Under the pieces are notes generated by a model, which saw nothing but the letters and a program-made list of their open reading frames with translations, made no database searches and was not told the origin of the DNA. From an uncultured Wohlfahrtiimonas sp. (GTDB lineage: Bacteria > Pseudomonadota > Gammaproteobacteria > Cardiobacteriales > Wohlfahrtiimonadaceae), in contig CANRJJ010000003.1 in assembly GCA_947630895.1 (NCBI GenBank), positions 1-64,000 of the forward strand: a stretch of 64,000 nucleotides of DNA. The letters run 5' to 3'. Both the position numbers and the translations under genes were made by a program. Below, piece by piece: positions 17,592 through 27,305 of the stretch (position 1 is the stretch's first letter; each line of letters starts with the position of its first letter).

Positions 17592-18545
17592 ATGTATTCT
17601 AAGATTATTGGAACAGGTCATTATTTACCAGAAAATGTAGTCACCAATCATGATTTGGAACAAAGAATTGAAACCAGTCATGAGTGGATTGTTGAGCGTA
17701 CAGGGATTCATCAACGTTATCTTGCGGCTGAAAATGAAACAGCAACAAGTTTTGGTGTGAATGCGGCGCGTTCAGCTTTAGAAAATGCAGGTATTGAAGC
17801 ACAAGATATTGATTTGATCATTGTTGCAACATCAACACCAGATAAAGTTTACCCATCTACAGCAACGTTAATTCAAGCTGAACTTGGTAACTTTGGTGCT
17901 CCATCTTTTGATATTACAGCCGCATGTTCAGGCTTTATTTATGCATTGAGTATTGCGGATAACTTTATTAAAACTGGTTCTGCAAAACGAGCATTAATCA
18001 TTGGTACAGAAGTCTATTCTCGTTTATTAAACTGGGAAGATCGTGCAACTTGCGTATTATTTGGTGATGGTGCGGCTGCAGTAATTTTAGAAGCAAGCGA
18101 ACAACCTGGGATTTTATCAACACATATTCATTCTGATGGTCGTCATGCTGATTTGTTGATGGTTGATCGTCCTTACAGTGATGATGCTGATAATTATCCT
18201 TATGTACAAATGAAAGGCAGCGATGTGTTTAAACATGCAGTGTCTAAATTGCATGAAATCGTTGCTGAAACATTGGCTGTGAATAATATTACAGCGGAAG
18301 AAGTAGATTGGTTGATTCCACATCAAGCGAACTTACGCATCATTAATGCAACGGCTAAAAGATCAGGCGTAGATACAAGTAAAATTGTTATTACTGTTGA
18401 TCAACATGCGAATACATCTGCGGCAAGTATTCCTTTAGCACTAGATGCAGCACGTCGTGATGGCCGTGTGAAAGAAGGTCAATTAGTATTATTAGAAGCT
18501 TTTGGCGGTGGGTTCACTTGGGGCTCAGCTTTAATCAGAATGTAA
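17592..18545 (+). CDS. fabH: 3-oxoacyl-ACP synthase III (KAS III)
   Basis: Starts fatty-acid synthesis by condensing acetyl-CoA with malonyl-ACP. Catalytic triad visible: Cys112 in TAACSGF, His in PHQANLRI (~244) and Asn in QHANTSAAS (~274). ERTGIHQRYLA and the C-terminal EAFGGGFTWGSALIRM are FabH signatures. 317 aa, identical in size to E. coli. Confidence 0.98.
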   Translation: MYSKIIGTGHYLPENVVTNHDLEQRIETSHEWIVERTGIHQRYLAAENETATSFGVNAARSALENAGIEAQDIDLIIVATSTPDKVYPSTATLIQAELGNFGAPSFDITAACSGFIYALSIADNFIKTGSAKRALIIGTEVYSRLLNWEDRATCVLFGDGAAAVILEASEQPGILSTHIHSDGRHADLLMVDRPYSDDADNYPYVQMKGSDVFKHAVSKLHEIVAETLAVNNITAEEVDWLIPHQANLRIINATAKRSGVDTSKIVITVDQHANTSAASIPLALDAARRDGRVKEGQLVLLEAFGGGFTWGSALIRM

Positions 18546-18557
18546 TTAGAGGTTTTT

Positions 18558-19496
18558 ATGATTCAAAATAACTTAGCATTTATTTTTCCAGGGCAAGGTT
18601 CTCAAGTAGAAGGCATGTTGACAGATGTTGCGAACGAGCCAGTTGTGGCTGCAACATTACAAGAAGCTAATGATGCATTAGGTTATGATCTTCGAGCATT
18701 AATCTTAGAAGGTACAAAAGAAGAGTTAGGTAAAACTGTTGTGACTCAGCCTGCACTTTTAACTGTAAGCGTAGCTTTATGGCGTTTATGGTGTGAAAAG
18801 AGTGATATTCGCCCTGCATTTTTAGCAGGCCATAGTTTGGGTGAATATTCTGCATTGGTTGCAGGAAACGTTTTATCATTCGCAGATGCAGTTAAATTGG
18901 TATCTAAACGTGCAACATATATGCAAGATGCTGTACAGCCAGGTGAAGGTGCTATGGCGGCAATTTTAGGTATGGATGATGCGGCTGTGGTTGAGTTATG
19001 TGCAGAAGCGGCAGGTGACGACATTTTATCAGCGGTAAACTTTAACTCACCAGGTCAAGTAGTGATTGCAGGTACAGCAGCAGCTGTAGAAAGAGCAAGT
19101 ATTTTGGCTAAAGAGAAAGGAGCGCGTAAAGCGATGCCTTTACCTGTGTCTGTACCATCACATTGTCTATTGATGAAACCTGCGGCGGATCGTTTAGCTG
19201 TTGATATGGATGCGATTACATTCTCAGCACCAGCGATTACAGTGATTCATAATGTTGATGTTAAATCACATGACGATGCTGCAACGATTAAAACAAGCTT
19301 AATTGAACAATTGTATCAACCAGTTCGTTGGACAGAAACAGTAGAACGCATGGTTGCTCAAGGTGTTACCCAATTGGTTGAGTGTGGGCCAAATAAAGTG
19401 TTGACAGGCTTAACTAAGCGCATTGATAAAAATGTAACATCATTCAATTTTGATAATGAAGCATCTTTAAATGAGGTTTTAGCAAATCTTGCGTAA
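18558..19496 (+). CDS. fabD: Malonyl-CoA-ACP transacylase
   Basis: Transfers malonyl from CoA to ACP. Oxyanion motif FPGQGSQ at residues 10-16, nucleophile Ser93 in GHSLGEYSAL, catalytic His in VPSHCLLM (~200), and a late GPNKVLTGL. 312 aa. AGAGG before the ATG. fabG and acpP, which follow fabD in most gammaproteobacteria, are absent here. Confidence 0.98.
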   Translation: MIQNNLAFIFPGQGSQVEGMLTDVANEPVVAATLQEANDALGYDLRALILEGTKEELGKTVVTQPALLTVSVALWRLWCEKSDIRPAFLAGHSLGEYSALVAGNVLSFADAVKLVSKRATYMQDAVQPGEGAMAAILGMDDAAVVELCAEAAGDDILSAVNFNSPGQVVIAGTAAAVERASILAKEKGARKAMPLPVSVPSHCLLMKPAADRLAVDMDAITFSAPAITVIHNVDVKSHDDAATIKTSLIEQLYQPVRWTETVERMVAQGVTQLVECGPNKVLTGLTKRIDKNVTSFNFDNEASLNEVLANLA

Positions 19497-20079
19497 ATTT
19501 AATATTCCTGAAGCTGCATTAGGGCTGACATCGGTTGCATTTTTGATTGCCTTTTTCTTTGGTGGTAAAGATTTAATCTTTGCGACCAAAGTTTTATTGG
19601 GCACAAGTGTCGTTGCTGTTGGTGCTTGTGCGGTATTTTGGCGTCAAACCAATTGGAAAACATGGGGGATGCTAGTCAGTATCCTTATTTTTTCAGGGTT
19701 AACAGTCTATTTTGATAATGAAGCATTTATTAAATGGCGTCCAACCGTGATCAATGCGGTTTTATGTATTGCTTTGCTTGTGATGTATTGCACCAAAACT
19801 ATGCCTTTTAAATACTTGTTTGCTAAACATTTAGAGCTTGATTTACCTGATACTGTTTGGTTAAGACAAAATATTATTTGGATGGTTTATTTCTTCATCA
19901 GCGGATTAATCAATACAGCGCTTGTTGTATTTAATATTTCTAATGAAGGATGGATAATCTATAAAACGATTATTGGGCCGATTTTAGCGACGTTATTCTC
20001 AGGCATTATGATTGCTAATCTTTATAGAGAAAGTAAGCGTCATAGAAAGATTGCTGAAGCAAATAAGGAAGAAGCTTAA
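19489..20079 (+). CDS. yciB: YciB/intracellular septation protein A family membrane protein
   Basis: Inner-membrane protein of 196 aa with about five hydrophobic segments. SGLTVYFDNEAFIKWRPTVI aligns with the hallmark GGLTLFFHNDEFIKW region of E. coli YciB, and a DTVWLRQNIIWMVYFF block corresponds to the PVWSKLNLAWAVFF block. YciB is implicated in envelope synthesis and division. Start is a TTG that overlaps the fabD stop by 8 bases (GAGG 12 bases upstream); there is no in-frame ATG near. The C-terminus is Lys/Arg-rich. Confidence 0.85.
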   Translation: MRKFNIPEAALGLTSVAFLIAFFFGGKDLIFATKVLLGTSVVAVGACAVFWRQTNWKTWGMLVSILIFSGLTVYFDNEAFIKWRPTVINAVLCIALLVMYCTKTMPFKYLFAKHLELDLPDTVWLRQNIIWMVYFFISGLINTALVVFNISNEGWIIYKTIIGPILATLFSGIMIANLYRESKRHRKIAEANKEEA

Positions 20080-20081
20080 TT

Positions 20082-20348
20082 ATGAATGAAGCAAGAATTG
20101 AAAAGATGAAAGGTTTACTGGAGGAAAATTTTTCCCCGATTCACCTTGAAATTATCGATGATAGTCATCATCATATTGGACATGCTGGAGCAAAAAATGG
20201 TGCAGGTCACTTTACAGTTAAGATCTGTTCCGAGGCATTTAGTGGCAAAACATTAATTCAACGACATAGAATGGTTTATTCGGTGTTAGATTCCATGATG
20301 CATAGCGACATTCATGCATTAAGTATTGAAGCATCGATACCAAAATAA
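20082..20348 (+). CDS. BolA/IbaG family protein
   Basis: 88-aa BolA-fold protein. EIIDDSHHHIGHAG has the His-rich loop and the later LIQRHRMVYSVLDSMM helix is the family core; the His of RHRM and the loop usually bind the [2Fe-2S] cluster shared with monothiol glutaredoxin. BolA rather than IbaG is favoured by the SHHHIGHAGAK loop, but the two are not always separable by eye. Two bases after yciB. Confidence 0.9.
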   Translation: MNEARIEKMKGLLEENFSPIHLEIIDDSHHHIGHAGAKNGAGHFTVKICSEAFSGKTLIQRHRMVYSVLDSMMHSDIHALSIEASIPK

Positions 20349-20365
20349 TTAAGGATATTTGAAGA

Positions 20366-21193
20366 ATGAAAAAAACATTAATTAGTACAGCATTAGTAGT
20401 AAGCAGTATTGTTGGAAGTTTGAGCCTAGCGCAAACTTTTGAAATTCCAGATCCTGTTGCGATTATCGATGGTAAACCATTATCAAAAGCTGATTTTCAA
20501 GCTGCATTAGAGCCAGTCGTTGGTGTTGATAATCTAGATTTTTTACAAAATGCTCAGCAGTTGAATGAGTTTGTAACTCAATTAGCATTACAAGAGCAAT
20601 TAGCACAAGTGGCTAAAAAAGAAGGTTTAGATAAAACAGCAGAATATAAGAAATTTATTGAATATGCTGAAAGATCAGGTCTTTCTCAAGCATATTTGAA
20701 AAAATTAGTAGATGACATCAAAATTTCTGATGAAGAAATCAAAGCAGAATATGACAAGCAAGTAAAAGCGATTGATAAAAATGAATATCGCGCGGCGCAT
20801 ATTTTGGTAGAGAAAGAATCAGAAGCGAAAGACTTAATAGCAAAATTGAAAGATAAAAAGAAACCTTTATCTTTTGCTGATGCAGCTCAACAGTATTCAA
20901 AAGATCCAGGATCGAAAGATAATGGCGGTGAATTGGGTTGGTTTAGAGCACAAGTGATGGTGCCTGAATTTGGTGAAGCTTTACAAACAATGAAAGCTGG
21001 TGAAATTTCTGATACGCCAGTAAAAACTCAATTCGGTTATCACATTATTAATTTAGAAGAAGTACGTGAAACACCAATTGATTCGTTAGAAGTTTCAGAA
21101 GATCGCATCAAAGATTCTCTAATGGCTAACCAGCTTCGTGATAAAATCGAAGCGATTCAGCAAAAAATTAAGATTGAATATAAAGCTCAATAA
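20366..21193 (+). CDS. Periplasmic peptidyl-prolyl isomerase, parvulin (PpiC) type
   Basis: Secreted foldase. Signal peptide MKKTLISTALVVSSIVGSLS with cleavage near SLA-QT. A helical N-terminal part (SurA/PrsA-like, residues 35-125) precedes a parvulin domain (~140-235) with YRAAHILVEKES, FADAAQQYSKDPGS, GGELGWF and TQFGYHIINLEE. 275 aa. It is not SurA (one parvulin domain only) and lacks a membrane anchor or lipobox. Last gene of the operon, ended by a strong terminator. Confidence 0.9.
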   Translation: MKKTLISTALVVSSIVGSLSLAQTFEIPDPVAIIDGKPLSKADFQAALEPVVGVDNLDFLQNAQQLNEFVTQLALQEQLAQVAKKEGLDKTAEYKKFIEYAERSGLSQAYLKKLVDDIKISDEEIKAEYDKQVKAIDKNEYRAAHILVEKESEAKDLIAKLKDKKKPLSFADAAQQYSKDPGSKDNGGELGWFRAQVMVPEFGEALQTMKAGEISDTPVKTQFGYHIINLEEVRETPIDSLEVSEDRIKDSLMANQLRDKIEAIQQKIKIEYKAQ

Positions 21194-21215
21194 TTTTATA
21201 TAACAGCAATCATGT

Positions 21216-21246
21216 AAAAGCCTGAATCAATGATTTAGGCTTTTTT
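21216..21246 (+). terminator. Rho-independent terminator after the ppiC gene
   Basis: AAAAGCCTGAATC pairs with GATTTAGGCTTTT (13 pairs, one G-U) across a 3-base loop and is followed by a T-run. It lies 22 bases after the stop. Confidence 0.88.
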
Positions 21247-21272
21247 ATTATTACGAATTAGGAATAAATATA

Positions 21273-22280
21273 GTGGATTTTTTAGCAAATTATTTTTTGT
21301 TTTTCTTCAAGCTCATCACAATCGTTGTATCTTTATTGATTATTTTAATTGTAATTAAAGGCGGTCGAGACCTAAAAAAGAAGAAAGGTGAAATAATTTT
21401 TGAAGATTTATCAGAAGAGTTTGATGATTTAAAAGAATCATACAAAGATTTAGTTTCAGATGAGCAATCTGATGAAGAAAAAAATGAAGCAAAATCTGCT
21501 AAAAAATGGTGGCAATTTTGGAAGAAGAAATCAGACGCGACAGAAGATGAGAAAAAAGTATTATCTAAATTATTTGTGATTGATTTTGATGGTGATATGG
21601 CGGCTAATGCTGCACATAATCTCAAGCAAGAAGTGAATGCTGTATTGAGTGTTGCTAAAGACAATGATGAAGTTTTAGTGCGCTTAAAAAGCCCGGGTGG
21701 TGTTGTGAATGGCTATGGTTTGGCGGCAGCTCAACTGGAAAGATTCAAAGAGAAAAATTTAGATTTAACTGTTGCTGTAGATGAAGTGGCTGCAAGTGGT
21801 GGTTATTTAATGGCTTGTGTGGCAAATAAAATTGTTGCTGCGCCATTTGCGATTTTAGGTTCTATTGGTGTGGTTGCTCAATTACCAAATTTTCATAGAT
21901 TGTTGGAAAAATATGACATTGATTATGAACAATTTACAGCAGGTAAATATAAGCGCACAGTGACAATGTTTGGTGAAAATACTGAAGAAGGCCGTGAAAA
22001 ATTCAAAGAAGAATTGGAAGACATTCATGTGATTTTCAAAGAGTATGTTAGCAAGCATCGTCCGCAAATGGACATTGAAAAAATTGCAACAGGTGAGCAT
22101 TGGTTAGGTACGCAAGCTTTAACGTTGAATTTAGTGGATGAGTTGCAAACAAGTGATGCTTATTTGTTGGCTAAATTAGAAAGTTTCCGCGTGATTCATG
22201 TGGGTTTTGTAGAACGTAAATCATTGCGTTCAAGTGCTTTGAAAATCTTAGCTAAAATTCAATCTCGCTTTTCATACTAA
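21273..22280 (+). CDS. sohB: SohB-like inner-membrane peptidase, S49 family
   Basis: Membrane-anchored serine protease of the signal-peptide-peptidase clan. Membrane segment at residues ~5-27, then a charged linker (35-90), then the protease domain. LRLKSPGGVVNGYGLA and the nucleophile Ser in VAASGGYLMACVANK are clear; the general-base Lys is in TAGKYKRTVTMFGE, usual for SohB. 335 aa (E. coli 349). GTG start with AGGA 9 bases upstream. Periplasmic active site expected. Confidence 0.93.
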   Translation: MDFLANYFLFFFKLITIVVSLLIILIVIKGGRDLKKKKGEIIFEDLSEEFDDLKESYKDLVSDEQSDEEKNEAKSAKKWWQFWKKKSDATEDEKKVLSKLFVIDFDGDMAANAAHNLKQEVNAVLSVAKDNDEVLVRLKSPGGVVNGYGLAAAQLERFKEKNLDLTVAVDEVAASGGYLMACVANKIVAAPFAILGSIGVVAQLPNFHRLLEKYDIDYEQFTAGKYKRTVTMFGENTEEGREKFKEELEDIHVIFKEYVSKHRPQMDIEKIATGEHWLGTQALTLNLVDELQTSDAYLLAKLESFRVIHVGFVERKSLRSSALKILAKIQSRFSY

Positions 22281-22299
22281 TTATAAAAAGGCATAAGAT

Positions 22300-22881
22300 A
22301 TGACAAATTCGATGATAATTTGGTTGATTGTAATAATCATTGCGATAGCAATTATTGTGATCTTTAATCGCTTGGTGCGTAAACGAAATTATTGTCGCAA
22401 TAGCTTTGCACAGATAGATGTGCAACTAAAGAAACGTCATGATCTTGTGCCTAATTTAGTTTCAGTCGCACAAGGTTATTTAGATCATGAAGCATCTGTG
22501 CTTGAGCGCGTGATTTCTGCGAGACAACGCGCTTCTGAGAGTTTAGTTGCGACAAAAAATGATATTGGCTCATTAGCTGCGATGCAGATGTTGCTGAGCA
22601 GTGAAGCAAGTTTTTCATCGGCATTACAAGGCTTCTTTGCAAATGTCGAAGCTTATCCTGAATTGAAAGCGAGCCAGCAAATGAAGCTATTGCATGAAGA
22701 ATTGGTGCATATTGAAAATAGCATCGCTTATGCAAGACAAGCTTATAACGATAGCGTGACATTTTATAATATTGATCGTGAGTCTTTTCCATCTAGTATT
22801 ATTGCCAATTTATTAGGATTTAAGCGCATCGAACAATTGGAATTACCAGTTGAAGGTGGCGCGCCAAAAGTATTTGAATGA
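22300..22881 (+). CDS. LemA family protein
   Basis: One N-terminal membrane segment (residues ~5-24) followed by a long helical bundle. Family blocks NSFAQIDVQLKKRHDLVPNLV, MKLLHEELVHIENSIAYARQAYND and NIDRESFPSSIIANLLGF are all present. 193 aa. Role unknown; LemA proteins are often near membrane proteases, here sohB. It overlaps priA by four bases (ATGA). Confidence 0.92.
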   Translation: MTNSMIIWLIVIIIAIAIIVIFNRLVRKRNYCRNSFAQIDVQLKKRHDLVPNLVSVAQGYLDHEASVLERVISARQRASESLVATKNDIGSLAAMQMLLSSEASFSSALQGFFANVEAYPELKASQQMKLLHEELVHIENSIAYARQAYNDSVTFYNIDRESFPSSIIANLLGFKRIEQLELPVEGGAPKVFE

Positions 22882-25046
22882 TTGTTCAGGTTGCCATCCC
22901 AAGTCCATTATATTCTTTATTCGATTATGAATTGGAATCAGTCAATAGTGATTCGCCCATTGGTTGTAGAGTAAGGGTTTCTTTTGGGCGTCAAAATTTG
23001 GTTGGCATTGTCATTGGCACAGTTGAAGAAAGTACTCATAAAAAATTAAAAAAAGCGATGCTGCTAGATAGCTCGCCAATCATGACTGAAGATTTATTAA
23101 AACTAGGACGATGGATCGCTGAGTATTATCATGCACCAATCGGGCTTGTTTTTAAAATGATGTTGCCACAAAAGCTCCGTAAAGATGAAATTTATCAGCG
23201 TAGTCGAGAGATCTATTTAGAATTATCAGATAACTTTAAAGAATGGATTGAAAATAATCAGACTAAAAAAGCACGAGTTTTTTTGATTGAGCAGTTGATA
23301 GAGCATTTACCGATACAGCGTTCTGAATTTAGCCAACAATTTTCTAATTTTAAAGCCCATGAAAAAGCATTGATGGCAGATAATGTATTGCTTCATACAG
23401 AACAGTACGAGGATTCTTTAGATTTATCAGATCATCGCTTTCCAACTCTGCCTTATGTGTTAAATGATGAACAAACTCATGCTGTACAGGCAGTCAGTTT
23501 ACATCAGTTTTCTGTTTCACTGTTAGAAGGTGTAACAGGCTCAGGAAAGACGGCTGTTTATTTAGAATTAGCTAAAAGAGTTTTGCAAGCTGGGCAACAA
23601 GTGCTGATCTTAGTGCCTGAAATTGGTTTAACGCCACAGTTCATAGAAAGAGTTGAAAACATTTTGTCTGTACCATTTGTTGTGGTGCATTCTGAAGTGA
23701 ATGAAACAGAAAAAATGAGAGCATGGGAAGCAGCAAAGCATCATACGGTATCGCTAGTTATTGGCACTCGCTCTGCGTTATTCACACCATTTGATCAGTT
23801 AGGCATGATCATCATTGATGAGGAGCATGATGGCTCATATCGTCAGCGAGATACGGTCAGATACTCAGCACATGATGCAGCCATTCAGCGAGCTTATTTC
23901 TTAAATATTCCTATCGTCTTGGGTTCTGCGACGCCAATTTTAGAAACGATTCATAATGTTGAAAAAGGACGATATCAACTATTGTCTTTGAATGAGCGTG
24001 CTAAAGGTAAAACACCTGATTGGCAAGTCGTAGATATGAATGAAACGATGTCTATGGATGGCTTATCCATAGAGTTATTGAATGAGATAGAGGCAACATT
24101 AGAACGAAAAGAGCAAGTCATTATTTACATCAATCGACGTGGATATTCGCCTGTTTTAATGTGTGAAGGTTGTGGTTGGGTGCCTGAATGTAAAGCTTGT
24201 GAATATCGATTAACGGTTTACCGTAAGACTAATAGCTTACGTTGTCATCATTGTAATCATATGGAAGCGCTGCCTCGTAAATGTCCAAGTTGTCATCAAG
24301 CATTATTAAAAATGTTTGGACAAGGCACAGAACGAATAGAAAAAGCGTTACAAGATGCATTTCCAAAGGCGAATGTCATTCGTTTTGATAGAGATCAGTT
24401 GAAAAGTAAAACGGCATTTGCTTCAGCTGTGGATCAAGTGATTGAAGGGCATGCAGATATTATTATCGGTACACAAATGATCGCGAAAGGGCATGATTTT
24501 GCGAAGGTCACATTGGTTGGGATGGTAGATATTGATGGAATTTTGTATTCATCTGATTTTCGTGCTGAAGAGAAACTGGCACAAACTTTGATGCAAGTTT
24601 CGGGGAGATCGGGTAGAGATGCATCTCATGGAAAAGTTGTGATTCAAACACATTTTCCTGAACATGCATTGTTTAATGATCTGCCTCAGCAAGGTTATGC
24701 TGAATTTTCTCGAAACCTATTAGAGCAAAGGCAGCACTTTGAATTTCCACCTTATGAATATCAGGCGTTGTTTCAAGTGGAAGGGCAGGATGAACGTGAA
24801 ACATTGCAAGCGTTTGAACAGTTGATGCAAAGTGTTGATTGCCAAAATTATCCAGTGGGTATAACACCAATCTATCCAAATGCTTTGTCGAAGCGCCAAA
24901 ATTTTTATCGTTTTTATATTGTATTACAGAGTAAATCACGGAAAGATTTGCATCGAACTGTGCATTATTTGATGGCCTCTGCAGCACAAATATTGCCGAG
25001 TAAGATTAGACACTTTTGTGAAATCGATCCGTGGGATTTTGATTAA
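22878..25046 (+). CDS. priA: Primosomal protein N', replication restart helicase PriA
   Basis: 3'-5' superfamily 2 helicase that reloads the replisome at collapsed forks. N-terminal DNA-binding domain (~1-190), Walker A GVTGSGKT (~221), DEEH box IIDEEHDGSY (~313), zinc-binding insert with paired Cys (CEGCGWVPECKAC and CHHCNHMEALPRKCPSC), and QVSGRSGR motif VI (~568). 722 aa (E. coli 732). ATGA start inside lemA; the 3' end overlaps the convergent lipoprotein gene by 4 bases. Confidence 0.97.
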   Translation: MIVQVAIPSPLYSLFDYELESVNSDSPIGCRVRVSFGRQNLVGIVIGTVEESTHKKLKKAMLLDSSPIMTEDLLKLGRWIAEYYHAPIGLVFKMMLPQKLRKDEIYQRSREIYLELSDNFKEWIENNQTKKARVFLIEQLIEHLPIQRSEFSQQFSNFKAHEKALMADNVLLHTEQYEDSLDLSDHRFPTLPYVLNDEQTHAVQAVSLHQFSVSLLEGVTGSGKTAVYLELAKRVLQAGQQVLILVPEIGLTPQFIERVENILSVPFVVVHSEVNETEKMRAWEAAKHHTVSLVIGTRSALFTPFDQLGMIIIDEEHDGSYRQRDTVRYSAHDAAIQRAYFLNIPIVLGSATPILETIHNVEKGRYQLLSLNERAKGKTPDWQVVDMNETMSMDGLSIELLNEIEATLERKEQVIIYINRRGYSPVLMCEGCGWVPECKACEYRLTVYRKTNSLRCHHCNHMEALPRKCPSCHQALLKMFGQGTERIEKALQDAFPKANVIRFDRDQLKSKTAFASAVDQVIEGHADIIIGTQMIAKGHDFAKVTLVGMVDIDGILYSSDFRAEEKLAQTLMQVSGRSGRDASHGKVVIQTHFPEHALFNDLPQQGYAEFSRNLLEQRQHFEFPPYEYQALFQVEGQDERETLQAFEQLMQSVDCQNYPVGITPIYPNALSKRQNFYRFYIVLQSKSRKDLHRTVHYLMASAAQILPSKIRHFCEIDPWDFD

Positions 25047-25558
25047 TAATACCAGTTACGATGACGACCAAATCTATGATATGGGCTCCATGGGAATGGA
25101 TCATCATCCCATCTATTGTGATCATAGCTAGACCAATAACGGAAATTATCGCCAGCGACTTCAACATGCAGAATATCCATATCATTACCTGCAATGTTTG
25201 TGTTTTGGAAGCTGATGATTTTCCCTAACACAGCCATGCGATCGCCTGAGGCAATGTCAAAAAAGCTGATTTTGGCATTCGGTGCAAATGTTACAAATAT
25301 GCGCTGATCGAAGTTATTGCTTCCTTCTTCAGGATAACCAGAACTGTTGATGTGGCGTTTAACCAATTCTATTTGGCGCTTACTGCGGTCAATACTCGTG
25401 ATTTGTCCACCAACATAAGCTTGTCGGTCAATGATTTCTTCCCGCGGTAATTGAACGATTGCTTCATAATGTAAAGCATCTCTCGCTTGGTTCACTAAGA
25501 AATTAGATGCACAGCCTGAGACAAATAATGCGAATATTAAAAAAATAGATTTTTTCAT
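25043..25558 (-). CDS. Slp-family-like outer-membrane lipoprotein
   Basis: 171-aa lipoprotein: MKKSIFLIFALFVSGC signal with lipidated Cys16 followed by Ala, so outer-membrane sorting is expected. A YVGGQITSIDRSKRQIELV segment and a following small barrel-like region resemble the Slp (carbon-starvation lipoprotein) family. The last 30 residues are unusually rich in Trp, Tyr, His, Asp and Arg, which most Slp proteins lack. RBS region (GGAGCAATC) precedes the ATG. Convergent with priA, divergent from sdaA. Confidence 0.75.
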   Translation of the reverse strand: MKKSIFLIFALFVSGCASNFLVNQARDALHYEAIVQLPREEIIDRQAYVGGQITSIDRSKRQIELVKRHINSSGYPEEGSNNFDQRIFVTFAPNAKISFFDIASGDRMAVLGKIISFQNTNIAGNDMDILHVEVAGDNFRYWSSYDHNRWDDDPFPWSPYHRFGRHRNWYY

Positions 25559-25711
25559 GATTGCTCCATTGGTTAATGAGCGAAAAGTAGATGTTGATCA
25601 AGCATATCAAAAAGAGTGCTAAATAAAAATACATAGATTTGTATATACTTGCTAAGTTTTGAAATGATAAAAATATCAAACAATAAGTTTAAATTGTAAG
25701 GAGAATAAACA

Positions 25712-27079
25712 ATGTATTTCAGTGTGTTAAAGGTGTTTAAAATTGGCATTGGTCCATCGAGTTCTCATACAATTGGCCCGATGAAAGCCGCAAAATGCTT
25801 TATTGATGAATTGATTGAAAAACAGCTTATGGATAAAACAACAAAGATTGTTGCGGATGTTTATGGCTCTTTATCTTTAACTGGGATAGGACATTTAACA
25901 GATGTTGCTATTTTATTGGGTTTGTCAGGTTATTCAGCCAATGATGTTGATATCGATGCAATTCCCAATATTATTCACAAAATTAAAACAGAAGAAAAAC
26001 TGCATATTTACAGTGATCAATACATCATTAATTTTTTATCGAGTGATTTAAAATTTCATCGTGAGTTTTTACCAAAGCATGAAAATGGTATGAAATTTTC
26101 GGCGTACCAAGATGATCAATTATTATTAGAAGTTAATTATTACTCTATTGGTGGCGGTTTAATTACCTCAGATAATGATGATGTTAATACTCAAGCTGAA
26201 AAAAGTGTTCCTTATCCATTTTATTCAGCGGAAGAACTGTTGATGCATTGTGAAAAAAGTGGAAAGTCCATTGATGAAGTCATTTTAGCGAATGAACTTG
26301 TATCAACTACAATTGACGATATTCAACAGTATTTTAATGATATTGTCACTGTAATGCGTGAATGTATTGACCGAGGATTAAAGGCAGAAGGACGATTACC
26401 AGGGCCGATGCGAGTGCCAAGAAGAGCACATAACCTTTATCAGTTATTGTTAGAACATGGCGATGATACAAAAGATCCAATGATTGTTTTAGATTGGGTT
26501 AATTTATTTGCATTAGCAGTTAGTGAAGAAAATGCAGCAGGTGGGCGAGTTGTGACAGCGCCAACGAATGGAGCTTGTGGAATTATTCCTGCCATTTTGA
26601 CTTATTATGAGCGATTCATTGAGCCATTAACTGAAGCAAAGATTTTAAAATTCTTTTTAACATCGGGTGCAATTGCTACTTTATATCAGCGCAATGCATC
26701 TATTTCTGGTGCGGAGGTAGGTTGTCAGGGCGAGGTTGGTGTTGCTTGTTCTATGGCTGCGGCAGGATTGGTAGCGTTATTGGGCGCAACACCAAATCAA
26801 ATCTGCATGGCTGCCGAAATCGGAATGGAACACAATTTGGGATTAACCTGTGATCCTGTCGATGGGCAAGTGCAAGTGCCATGTGTTGAACGCAATGCCA
26901 TTGCATCTGTGAAAGCTATCAACTCTGCGCGAATGGCTTTAAGAAGACAAAGTGCACCATTGGTATCATTAGATAAAGTCATTGAAACGATGTACAACAC
27001 GGGCAAAGATATGAATATGAAATATCGTGAAACCTCTCAAGGAGGTTTAGCAATGACGATTCGTACACCATGTGAATAA
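25712..27079 (+). CDS. sdaA: L-serine ammonia-lyase (iron-sulfur-dependent serine deaminase)
   Basis: Converts L-serine to pyruvate and ammonia with a [4Fe-4S] cluster. The N-terminal beta domain has [18 protein letters not shown]; the C-terminal alpha domain holds the cluster cysteines in [16 protein letters not shown] and [18 protein letters not shown]. Single-chain form, 455 aa (E. coli SdaA 454). AAGGAG is well placed. SdaA and SdaB cannot be told apart by sequence alone. It stops one base before the convergent DUF3079 gene. Confidence 0.95.
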   Translation: MYFSVLKVFKIGIGPSSSHTIGPMKAAKCFIDELIEKQLMDKTTKIVADVYGSLSLTGIGHLTDVAILLGLSGYSANDVDIDAIPNIIHKIKTEEKLHIYSDQYIINFLSSDLKFHREFLPKHENGMKFSAYQDDQLLLEVNYYSIGGGLITSDNDDVNTQAEKSVPYPFYSAEELLMHCEKSGKSIDEVILANELVSTTIDDIQQYFNDIVTVMRECIDRGLKAEGRLPGPMRVPRRAHNLYQLLLEHGDDTKDPMIVLDWVNLFALAVSEENAAGGRVVTAPTNGACGIIPAILTYYERFIEPLTEAKILKFFLTSGAIATLYQRNASISGAEVGCQGEVGVACSMAAAGLVALLGATPNQICMAAEIGMEHNLGLTCDPVDGQVQVPCVERNAIASVKAINSARMALRRQSAPLVSLDKVIETMYNTGKDMNMKYRETSQGGLAMTIRTPCE

Positions 27080-27080
27080 G

Positions 27081-27287
27081 TTAAATTAATTGAATTTTTT
27101 CTTTATCTTCTTCGGTTAAAGTTTCATACCAATCATCACCCATCATTTCGATAGGATGCTGTGAACGGTCTGAACCATTGCCGCACAGCATTTTATTGGC
27201 AGCGCAGAATTTATCACATCCCCAGCAGATTCGTTCGGGATGCTTTGGATTCAATGGAAAACGCATTTTTTTATCTTTTTTCTCCAT
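27081..27287 (-). CDS. DUF3079 family small Cys-rich protein
   Basis: 68-aa basic protein matching the DUF3079 pattern: FPLNPKHPERICWGCDKFC, then MLCGNGSDRSQHPIEMMGDDW. The four cysteines suggest metal binding; the function is not known. AAGGA stands 5 bases before the ATG. Downstream of coaX with an 18-base gap, so probably in the birA-coaX transcript. Confidence 0.88.
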   Translation of the reverse strand: MEKKDKKMRFPLNPKHPERICWGCDKFCAANKMLCGNGSDRSQHPIEMMGDDWYETLTEEDKEKIQLI

Positions 27288-27305
27288 ATTAATCCTTTAT
27301 TAGTA

